This document shows positions 18,297-24,843 of a stretch of 64,000 nucleotides of DNA, in pieces. The position numbers were made by a program, and so were the translations under genes. Origin of the DNA: Pantoea eucalypti (lineage in GTDB: Bacteria; Pseudomonadota; Gammaproteobacteria; Enterobacterales; Enterobacteriaceae); the NCBI RefSeq assembly GCF_009646115.1, contig NZ_CP045720.1:1550001-1614000 (forward strand). Direction: 5' to 3'. A model generated the notes under the pieces. It was not told the origin of the DNA. It saw only the letters and a list, made by a program, of their open reading frames with translations, and did not search any database. Every line of letters begins with the position of its first letter. Positions within the stretch are counted from its first letter, which is position 1.

Positions 18297-18508
18297 TTAC
18301 CGTATTCATTTTGATGAGTCATTCATAAACCAGGGTAACCTGTTCACCGCATAACCTGCTGCCATCCGGCCTGGAATAGCCCGCGGCGGGATGTAATGTC
18401 GATGAAACGATTGTTCCCATTGCAAAGAAAGCTACGTTATTGTTGTAAAGTTGTTGCGTCCAGCGCTTTGATTCGCACATCCCGTTGCAAAAAAGAGAGC
18501 ACTCAATC

Positions 18509-19432
18509 ATGTTCGCATTCTCACGGTTTTTGCTGTACTTCACTGAGGTTGCCCGCCAGGGCTCGTTTCGTAAGGCGTCAGAAACCTTACATGTCGCCGC
18601 ATCGTCGATTGACCGGCAGATCCTGCGGGTGGAAAAAGAACTGGCAATGCCGCTGTTTGAACGGCACCCGACCGGATTACGGCTAACGGCAGCCGGCGAG
18701 CTGCTATTGCACGCCGCCAACAACTGGAAAAAGGATTTCACCCGCGTCTGCGAGCAACTCGATGACCTGCGCGGTCTGCGGCGCGGACACGTGCGAATTG
18801 CCACCATTGACGCCATCAACCGGCAGTTTTTCTCGGCGATGCTCAGGAAGGTGCATGCTGATTATCCGAATATCTCTTTCACGCTGACCACCATGAACAA
18901 TGTGGACATTCAGCAGGCGCTGATATCTGGCGATGCTGACTTTGGTCTGATGCTTAATCCGCAAAGTTCACGAGAGTTGCAGGTACGCGCTTTTGCAGAA
19001 ATCGAGCTGGGGATTGTGGTGCCGAAAGGGCACCCGCTCGGCGACAGAAGCCACGTGCGTTTTAGCCAGTGCATGGAATATCCGTTTATCCTGCCGGCTG
19101 CGCCGCTGATGCTGGCCGAACCCGTCCAGGCGCTGATGAATATCAACGGCGACATGATTAACGAAGTCGCGGTATCCAATAACATCCACATGATCCGCAC
19201 GCTGATTAAAGAGAAAATGGGCATCGGTATTCTCTGCTGGCTCGACATCATTGATGAGGTGGAAAGCGATGAACTGCAATTTATTCCGCTGACCGATCCG
19301 CAATTAAAAACGTTCACCCTTTCGTTGTGCGTCGCCCCGACAAGACAGCTTTCGCTGGCCGCCTCGATGATGCTCAAACAGCTGGAGATGTTGTTCAGCG
19401 AGATCCAGATGCCGCGAGGTGATCGGGATTGA
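18509..19432 (+). CDS. LysR-type regulator of the divergent cluster
   Basis: A 307-residue LysR regulator. The N-terminal winged HTH is FLLYFTEVARQGSFRKASET ... LHVAASSIDRQILRVEKEL, with variations from the canonical SQPALS motif. The effector domain follows from about residue 90. ATG 18509 has GAGAG upstream; an upstream TTG at 18485 is less likely. It is divergent from the reductase-led operon across a 212-bp gap, the classical LysR arrangement, and its stop overlaps the approach to an NtrC-type site (19435-19451) serving the next genes. It probably senses the cluster's substrate. Confidence 0.9.
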   Translation: MFAFSRFLLYFTEVARQGSFRKASETLHVAASSIDRQILRVEKELAMPLFERHPTGLRLTAAGELLLHAANNWKKDFTRVCEQLDDLRGLRRGHVRIATIDAINRQFFSAMLRKVHADYPNISFTLTTMNNVDIQQALISGDADFGLMLNPQSSRELQVRAFAEIELGIVVPKGHPLGDRSHVRFSQCMEYPFILPAAPLMLAEPVQALMNINGDMINEVAVSNNIHMIRTLIKEKMGIGILCWLDIIDEVESDELQFIPLTDPQLKTFTLSLCVAPTRQLSLAASMMLKQLEMLFSEIQMPRGDRD

Positions 19433-19434
19433 TT

Positions 19435-19451
19435 TGCACTGTTCTGGTGCT
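19435..19451 (+). promoter_or_regulatory. NtrC-type enhancer site
   Basis: TGCACTGTTCTGGTGCT agrees with the NtrC dyad TGCAC-N7-GTGCA except in the last base, and has the favoured TGGTGC right half. Its centre is about 100 bases upstream of the sigma-54-like promoter at 19536-19551. Confidence 0.65.
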
Positions 19452-19535
19452 GGCTGCTTTGTAATGAATCAAAGGTTGCAGAGCCAGCGCCGATCAATCC
19501 CCTGTTAAAGCGCAGAGAAAGCGCATTCGTGGAGT

Positions 19536-19551
19536 TGGCACCTTTCTTGTA
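19536..19551 (+). promoter_or_regulatory. Sigma-54-like promoter
   Basis: TGGCACCTTTCTTGTA has a perfect -24 element (TGGCAC) and correct spacing to a -12 TTGTA, where the usual GC is GT. With the NtrC-type site upstream this is a plausible nitrogen-regulated promoter for the gene at 19696. The -12 deviation lowers confidence. Confidence 0.5.
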
Positions 19552-19695
19552 TAACCCACAGTGAGTAGAAGCGGTCAGTGCGGGCAACTGCGCGGGACAT
19601 TGCTCAGCAACCATTTCGCGGTTCATTTTGAGCCGGTCAGGGGAGCTGAGCCGCATTCGCTCAACGCCCCTCCGGTGATGATTAGGAGAGGAGCA

Positions 19696-20685
19696 ATGAA
19701 GTCAGTTTCCCGCATTCCCCTGTCTTGCTGCGTGCTGAGCGCGCTGATCCCTGCCGCATTTTCACTGTCGGCACACGCCGATGAGAAAATAGCGCTACTG
19801 ACATCCTGGTACGCGCAGGCGGAGCAGGGCGGCTATTATCAGGCGCAGGCCACAGGCATTTACAAGCGTTACGGGCTGGATGTCAGCATTCAGTCCGGCG
19901 GCCCGCAGGTCAACGGCATGCAGTTGCTGCTGGCAAAGCGCGCGGACGTGATCATCGGTTATGATCTCCAGCTACTCGAATCCGTACAGCGCGGTTTTCA
20001 GGCCAAAGCCATCGCCGCCCCTTTCCAGTTTGATCCTCAGGGGCTGCTGACACATGCTTCAGTCACTTCCCTGGACGGTCTGAAAGACAAAACCATTTTA
20101 GTCTCCAGCTCCGGGCAATCGACCTGGTGGCCATGGCTGAAAGCACGCTATCAGCTTAGCGATTCACAGGTTCGTCCTTACACCTTCAATATCCAGCCCT
20201 TTGTGGCTGACGAAAATGTCGCGCAGCAAGCCTATGTCAGTTCTGAAGTTTTTCAGGCACAAAAGGCGGGTGTGAAATCAAATTTCTTCCTCTTCTCGGA
20301 GCACGGTTATCCCCCTTACGGCGGCATTCTGATCACCCGTCCTGAACTGATCAGCAGCCGGAAAGAGGCGATGGCTAAGTTTGTAAAGGCGTCGATGGAA
20401 GGATGGGTAAGCTATCTGCAAAATCCGGCGGCGGGCAACGCGCTGATCAAAAAGGATAACCCGAAGATGACGGACGACCTGCTGGCCTGGGGCGTTCAGC
20501 AAATCAAAGCGCACCATCTGATTGACGGCGGTGATGCGGCAACAAAGGGGTGGGGCACCATGACGGAAGCCCGCTGGCAGAAAACCCGTGATTTCATGGT
20601 GAACGCCAGACTGCTGAATGCGAATACCGACTGGAAGCAGGCGTATACCACTGAAATTGTCGACCAGATGCAGGTTAAGCCCTGA
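19696..20685 (+). CDS. Second NMT1/ThiY-like substrate-binding protein
   Basis: A 329-residue periplasmic protein with a Sec signal peptide ending about SLSAHA|DEK. The mature part, LLTSWYAQAEQGGYYQAQ ... GLDVSIQSGGPQVN, is clearly paralogous to the protein at 13662-14645; both keep VRPYTF-(S/N)-(V/I)-QPF, GYPPYG and a KASM-GW--YLQ-PAAGNALI segment. ATG 19696 follows tandem AGGAG/GAGGAG sequences. It has no own permease or ATPase and probably shares the transporter encoded on the minus arm. It is the first gene of a three-gene operon behind a sigma-54-like promoter. Confidence 0.9.
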   Translation: MKSVSRIPLSCCVLSALIPAAFSLSAHADEKIALLTSWYAQAEQGGYYQAQATGIYKRYGLDVSIQSGGPQVNGMQLLLAKRADVIIGYDLQLLESVQRGFQAKAIAAPFQFDPQGLLTHASVTSLDGLKDKTILVSSSGQSTWWPWLKARYQLSDSQVRPYTFNIQPFVADENVAQQAYVSSEVFQAQKAGVKSNFFLFSEHGYPPYGGILITRPELISSRKEAMAKFVKASMEGWVSYLQNPAAGNALIKKDNPKMTDDLLAWGVQQIKAHHLIDGGDAATKGWGTMTEARWQKTRDFMVNARLLNANTDWKQAYTTEIVDQMQVKP

Positions 20686-20696
20686 GGAGTGTTGCA

Positions 20697-22124
20697 ATGT
20701 CATCTGACGTTTTACTGATTAAAAATGCGCACGCAATCCTCACCGGCTTGCCGGGAGAGGCAGCGCGTCACGCCGGGCCGGATATTCGCGTGCGTCATGG
20801 GGTGATCGAGGCGATAGGTTCCCTGACGGCAATGCCCGACGAGCAGCTGATCGACGCCCGCGATTGCGTGGTTTATCCCGCCTGGGTGAATACGCACCAT
20901 CACCTGTTTCAGTCATTGTTAAAAGGGGAACCGCAGGGGCTGAACCAAAGCCTGACCGCATGGCTGAGTGCCACGCCTTATCGTTTTCGTGCCACCTTCG
21001 ATGAATCCACCTTTCGTCTTGCGGTGCGTATCGGCCTGACCGAACTGCTGCGTTCCGGCTGCGCGACGGTGGCGGACCATAACTACCTTTACTGGCCAGA
21101 TATGCCGTTCGATACCTCGGAAATCCTGTTCAGTGAAGGTGAGGCGCTGGGAATGCGCATTGTGCTATGTCGGGGTGGCGCAACGCAGGGGCGCGCGATC
21201 GAGAAAGATTTGCCGCAGGCGCTGCGCCCGGAAAACTTCGGGGATTACATGGCGGATATTGAACGGCTGGTGGGTCGTTATCACGATCCGAAACCAACGT
21301 CACTGCGCCGTGTGGTGATGGCACCTACAACCTTGCTGCATTCTGCACCCGGTGCGGAGTTGCGCGAAATGGCGAAACTGGCCCGCAGTCTGGGGATTCG
21401 GCTGCACAGCCACTTGTCGGAAACCGTGGATTATCTTGATGCGGCGCGTGCCAGATTCGACATGACGCCGGTGCAGTTTTGTGCGGAACACGACTGGCTG
21501 GGTGAGGACGTCTGGTTTGCGCACCTGGTAAAACTGCTGCCGCAGGAAATCACGATGCTGGGTCAGACCCGCACCGGCATTGCACACTGCCCGCAAAGCA
21601 ACGGGCGTCTGGGCAGCGGCATCGCTGATTTGCTGGCGCTGGAACAGGCCGGTGTGCCTGTTTCATTAGGCGTAGACGGTGCGGCATCGAACGAAGCCGC
21701 CGATATGCAAAGTGAAGCGCATGCGGCCTGGCTTTTGCAGCGCGCCCGAAAAGGCATGCTGGCGACACCGCGTTATGACGGCGGCACGTTTGAAGGCGGC
21801 GGCGACGCAGCATCTGTTGAAGACGTGGTGCGGTGGGGCAGCGCAGGCGGGGCGCAGATCCTTGGCCTGCAACAAAGCGGCACCGTGCAGGTGGGCAGGC
21901 TGGCGGATATCGCCATTTATCGGCTGGATGACCCGCGCTACTTCGGCCTGCACGACATGGCCATTGGTCCGGTGGCCTGTGCCGGACGCGCTTCGCTTAA
22001 GGCACTGATGATAAATGGCCGGGTGATCGTCGAAAACGATGTCATCCCCGGACTCGATTTGGAGGCCATGCGCCATGAGGCAATGTCTGCCGTCCGTACT
22101 TTACAACAGCGCGCTGCGCGCTAA
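20697..22124 (+). CDS. TrzA/8-oxoguanine-deaminase-like amidohydrolase
   Basis: A 475-residue cytoplasmic metal-dependent hydrolase of the TrzA/AtzA/8-oxoguanine deaminase group. Motifs in order: YPAWVNTHHHLFQSLLKG (HxH metal ligands), LHSHLSETVDY (His and catalytic Glu), HCPQSNGRLGSGI and VSLGVDGAASNEAAD (metal Asp). These match 8-oxoguanine and s-triazine aminohydrolases, which hydrolytically remove exocyclic amines from N-heterocycles. It starts 11 bases after the binding-protein stop, with GAGGAG upstream. The exact substrate is open; a purine-like ring is a reasonable inference from family and neighbours. Confidence 0.88.
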   Translation: MSSDVLLIKNAHAILTGLPGEAARHAGPDIRVRHGVIEAIGSLTAMPDEQLIDARDCVVYPAWVNTHHHLFQSLLKGEPQGLNQSLTAWLSATPYRFRATFDESTFRLAVRIGLTELLRSGCATVADHNYLYWPDMPFDTSEILFSEGEALGMRIVLCRGGATQGRAIEKDLPQALRPENFGDYMADIERLVGRYHDPKPTSLRRVVMAPTTLLHSAPGAELREMAKLARSLGIRLHSHLSETVDYLDAARARFDMTPVQFCAEHDWLGEDVWFAHLVKLLPQEITMLGQTRTGIAHCPQSNGRLGSGIADLLALEQAGVPVSLGVDGAASNEAADMQSEAHAAWLLQRARKGMLATPRYDGGTFEGGGDAASVEDVVRWGSAGGAQILGLQQSGTVQVGRLADIAIYRLDDPRYFGLHDMAIGPVACAGRASLKALMINGRVIVENDVIPGLDLEAMRHEAMSAVRTLQQRAAR

Positions 22125-22151
22125 CCCTATTGATTAAGAAGGATAAGAACA

Positions 22152-23138
22152 ATGACGCAATCAAATCAAACAGCATATGCATTACAGGAACTGGAAAAAG
22201 AAGCAGGAATGGGCGCGATGGGTGAAGAAACTTTTGCCCGTGAAGTGCGTTGTATCGATTTATCAGATTTCGAAAACCGTAAAAGTGAGATCGCCGACGA
22301 ACTCTGGAGCGCAGCCGTAGAAATTGGCTTCTTCCAGGTCAGCAATCACGGCATTGCACTCGGCGATATCCGTCAGGCGTTCAGCATGACAGAGGATTTC
22401 TTCTCACTGCCCGAAGAGATAAAAGCGCAATATCCGCTGGCGCGTAACGCAGGCTGGGAGAATAAATCTCAGGTGCGTCCATCAACCCGAACGCCAGACC
22501 AGAAAGAGTCTTACCAGATTACCCGTCCGCTGATGGCACCGCTATGGCCGACCGAACAGGAACTGCCGGCCTTCAAAGAGACCATGCTGAATTTTGAATC
22601 GCAATGCTGGCAACTGGGCATGAAACTGCTTTCCTGTTTTGCCCTCAAACTGGGCTTTCCTGAGCACTTTTTCGAGCAGGCACATAATCCGGACCTGCAA
22701 ACTTACCAGAGTACGCTGCGCATGCTGCACTACTATGCCACTGAGCAGTCAGAGCAGGGGATGTGGCGCGCGGGTGCGCATACAGATTTTGACTGTCTGA
22801 CGCTGCTGTTCCAGCGTCCCGGTCAGGGCGGGTTGCAGGTATGTCCTGGCAAAGACCGCGAAAGTCAGCAGTGGACCAGCATCGAGCCGCGCGAAGAGGT
22901 GATCACCTGCAACATCGGCGACATGCTGATGCGCTGGAGCGACGATCAGCTGCCGTCAAATTTCCACCGTGTGAGAAGCCCACTGCCCGGCGAATACCAG
23001 GGTGCGCGCTACAGCCTGGCCTTTTTCTGTCAGGCTAATAAAGATGTGGAGATTCTGGGGCCGCAGGCGAAATATCCGGCCATCACCGCCGAAGATTATC
23101 TGCAACAGCGCATTCAGGCGAACTTTGCGAAAGGATAA
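22152..23138 (+). CDS. 2-oxoglutarate/Fe(II)-dependent oxygenase (isopenicillin-N-synthase-like)
   Basis: A 328-residue non-heme iron oxygenase. The N-terminal DIOX_N-like part is present (IGFFQVSNHGI, FFSLPEEIKAQY). The 2OG-FeII_Oxy domain supplies the iron triad HxD...H (AHTDFDCLTLLFQ and SNFHRVRSP) and the 2-oxoglutarate-binding RxS (ARYSLAFF). The family performs hydroxylation, N- or O-demethylation, ring expansion or desaturation. It ends a three-gene operon with the binding protein and the amidohydrolase, and a strong terminator follows at 23170. In context, hydroxylation or N-dealkylation of the imported ring compound is likely. Confidence 0.9.
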   Translation: MTQSNQTAYALQELEKEAGMGAMGEETFAREVRCIDLSDFENRKSEIADELWSAAVEIGFFQVSNHGIALGDIRQAFSMTEDFFSLPEEIKAQYPLARNAGWENKSQVRPSTRTPDQKESYQITRPLMAPLWPTEQELPAFKETMLNFESQCWQLGMKLLSCFALKLGFPEHFFEQAHNPDLQTYQSTLRMLHYYATEQSEQGMWRAGAHTDFDCLTLLFQRPGQGGLQVCPGKDRESQQWTSIEPREEVITCNIGDMLMRWSDDQLPSNFHRVRSPLPGEYQGARYSLAFFCQANKDVEILGPQAKYPAITAEDYLQQRIQANFAKG

Positions 23139-23163
23139 TTTGCCAGAAAGATAAAGAGAGCTG

Positions 23164-23250
23164 AAAAGCAAAAAGCCCGCTCAGGGAAAACTGAGCGGGC
23201 TTTTTTAATTCTGGCTTTTCTGGCTGAGATCGCCTTTGTCAGTAACTCGC
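23164..23250 (-). repeat. Copy of tRNA-Asn 3'-flanking DNA with a possible degenerate tRNA end
   Basis: Bases 23164-23216 repeat, nearly base for base, the 54 bases at 30534-30587: AAAAGCA, terminator hairpin, T run, TAATTCTGGCT. In the intact locus TGGCT begins the complement of the tRNA 3' end. Here the following 15-30 bases (TTTCTGGCTGAGATCG versus CCTCTGACTGGACTCG) match at scattered positions, suggesting a decayed tRNA-Asn or an attachment scar. The intervening bases to 23604 hold only a hairpin and AT-rich DNA. Confidence 0.55.
23170..23206. terminator. Strong bidirectional terminator resembling the tRNA-Asn terminator
   Basis: A perfect 15-bp stem (AAAAAGCCCGCTCAG / CTGAGCGGGCTTTTT, loop GGAAAA) with T runs on both sides, 31 bases past the oxygenase stop. 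The sequence and its flanks nearly equal the tRNA-Asn terminator region at 30534-30587. Confidence 0.88.
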
Positions 23251-23498
23251 TAATATAGCCTTCGCCTTCATGTACTTACGGGCATAAAAAATACAACCCT
23301 CGCATAGAAGGAATTTAATGCGATCTCATTATTTGATTTGAACATGATAACAACATTCTTTGTTGCGTAAATCTCTGTTACTGCCGAACAGGCAGAACAA
23401 TGTAACCAGAAGGATTTGTGTCGATTACTGTTAATGAATGTTGAAATATGAAGCTATTCTCTGAACTGGCTTACCTGAGATTGAAAATTTGAAGCTGT

Positions 23499-23528
23499 AA
23501 GCATAGGCGGGATTCCCCGCCTATGCTT
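23499..23528 (-). terminator. Hairpin downstream of the polyadhesin subunit gene
   Basis: A perfect 13-bp stem (AAGCATAGGCGGG / CCCGCCTATGCTT, loop ATTC) about 75 bases past the stop of the minus-strand subunit gene. T run is weak, so it may act as terminator or as a 3' RNA stabiliser. Confidence 0.55.
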
Positions 23529-23604
23529 CTGATTAACGTCAATGCGACAGAGTCAGTCAAATCCCTGAACATTACAGGGTGTTCGCCTGATGTTTTTATT
23601 TCTG

Positions 23605-24165
23605 TCAGTCTCCATACGCGTAAGCGGTGGTCTGGACGGTATAGGTATCAGGTTTCACTTTCTGCGTCCCGCTTAATGTAACATTGTAAGTTGATACGCC
23701 GTTGGTGGCAGTGCTGTATAAAATGTAATCGGTGTCGGTGTTACATGTCAAACCTAACTCTGTGCAACGAGTAAAGCCAGTAGAGCCAGGAGTATCAGAA
23801 GGCCTGAGTATTGTTACAAGAATGGCGTTATTGCTGTCGTTTTTGCCTTTAATATTTAATGGGAACTGGGGTGTGCCGTTACCAGACCCTGTTAATGACC
23901 CGGGCATACCCAAAGCTATGTAATGACGAGAGGCGCCGCCTGTCGAAGAGATGGTACCATTTGCCAGCACTTTTCCACTATTATGAGTCCCGTCCGACAG
24001 ACCCGACACCGGTGTCAAAACGTTAGAAACAGTGAGCGGAGAAGTAAAAGTAATGTCGGCCGACGTAGTACTGGCTTCGGACACCGTTGCGATTGCTGCG
24101 TGGGATGAAATACCCGCGATGATTATCGCTGCTGCCGCTGAGGTTTTGATGTTTAAAAATTTCAT
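23605..24165 (-). CDS. Polyadhesin (fimbrial) structural subunit
   Basis: A 186-residue secreted protein. The N-terminal signal peptide (LNIKTSAAAAIIIAGISS) ends about AIA|TVSE. The mature part is small-residue rich and beta-strand-like, with one Cys pair (FTRCTELGLTCN) and a C-terminal alternating strand (TYNVTLSGTQKVKPD, YTVQTTAYAYGD) as in chaperone/usher pilins. Its place as the last gene behind an FGL-type chaperone, an usher and an AfaD-like tip suggests that it is the main polymerising subunit (PsaA/AfaE/SafA role). Direct family identity is weak. It is transcribed beyond two intercistronic hairpins. Confidence 0.75.
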   Translation of the reverse strand: MKFLNIKTSAAAAIIIAGISSHAAIATVSEASTTSADITFTSPLTVSNVLTPVSGLSDGTHNSGKVLANGTISSTGGASRHYIALGMPGSLTGSGNGTPQFPLNIKGKNDSNNAILVTILRPSDTPGSTGFTRCTELGLTCNTDTDYILYSTATNGVSTYNVTLSGTQKVKPDTYTVQTTAYAYGD

Positions 24166-24238
24166 ATCTCTATCCTTTGTTGTGTTGAATTAACGACTGC
24201 AGTCGTCCCTAAAAGTCGTAGACAGTGCGTCTACCCGA

Positions 24239-24296
24239 CCATCGAGGCATATGTGCCACCGATGGCTCCCCGTCACCAAAAATGTCAGTGACGGGG
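24239..24296 (-). promoter_or_regulatory. Two tandem intercistronic hairpins in the adhesin operon
   Basis: Hairpin 1 (24268-24296) has a perfect 9-bp stem, CCCCGTCAC / GTGACGGGG. Hairpin 2 (24239-24265) pairs CCATCG with CGATGG and, inside, GGCA with TGCC. They are two bases apart, between the tip gene and the main subunit gene, with no T run after either. Such elements often set unequal subunit expression through mRNA processing or attenuation. Confidence 0.6.
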
Positions 24297-24335
24297 TATT
24301 CGTGAAATCTCTATATAGCGCCCGGCTGTTGCACG

Positions 24336-24788
24336 TTACTGAGTGACCACCTGACCAGCGATGTTTAAAGAGTAGGTATCCGCTTTCACCCTCTGGTCGC
24401 CATCCGCCAGAATGTCAAAAACCATTCTGTCTTCGCCGGTATGCACGGTTATCACCTGCATGTCCGCCATTTCCGTTACCACCTGTTGCTGTGGCACCAG
24501 ACGCACCCGCAACTGATGCGCCGGATTCTGCTGGCCTGTCAGCACATAACGCCCTCCCTGCTGGCCGGATGCAGCCTGATCGCTCCGGAGCTGAAAACCC
24601 GTATGAATGTCGTAGCTGACCAGCGTGCCCCTGCCGAGCTTTGTGCCGTCTCTGACAGCACCCGCCTGCAGGCCATGATTCATCTGTAACACCAGTTGCG
24701 GACTGCCCGCAGCGACAGCCGGAGCGCTGCTGGCCATGACTGTCAAAAGTGCTGCCGCTATCAGATACAATCTTTTTCTGTTCATCAT
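24336..24788 (-). CDS. AfaD/SafD-like tip subunit (invasin family)
   Basis: A 150-residue secreted protein; the signal peptide ends about APAVA|AGS. The mature part shares the AfaD layout: an N-terminal donor-strand segment (PQLVLQMNHGL), AVRDGTKLGRGTLVSYD, IHTGFQL, GGRYVLTGQQNPAHQLRVRL and VFDILADGDQRVKADTYSLN. AfaD/DraD/SafD proteins cap or accompany FGL-chaperone-assembled polyadhesins and can promote host-cell entry. AfaD's Cys pair is absent here. Two adjacent ATGs (24788, 24785) follow AGAAGGGGA. It lies 55 bases after the usher stop. Confidence 0.8.
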   Translation of the reverse strand: MMNRKRLYLIAAALLTVMASSAPAVAAGSPQLVLQMNHGLQAGAVRDGTKLGRGTLVSYDIHTGFQLRSDQAASGQQGGRYVLTGQQNPAHQLRVRLVPQQQVVTEMADMQVITVHTGEDRMVFDILADGDQRVKADTYSLNIAGQVVTQ

Positions 24789-24843
24789 TCCCCTTCTCCG
24801 GGTGATGTTTCTGTTCAGTTTTTTCGGAAGCCGGTAACTGCTT

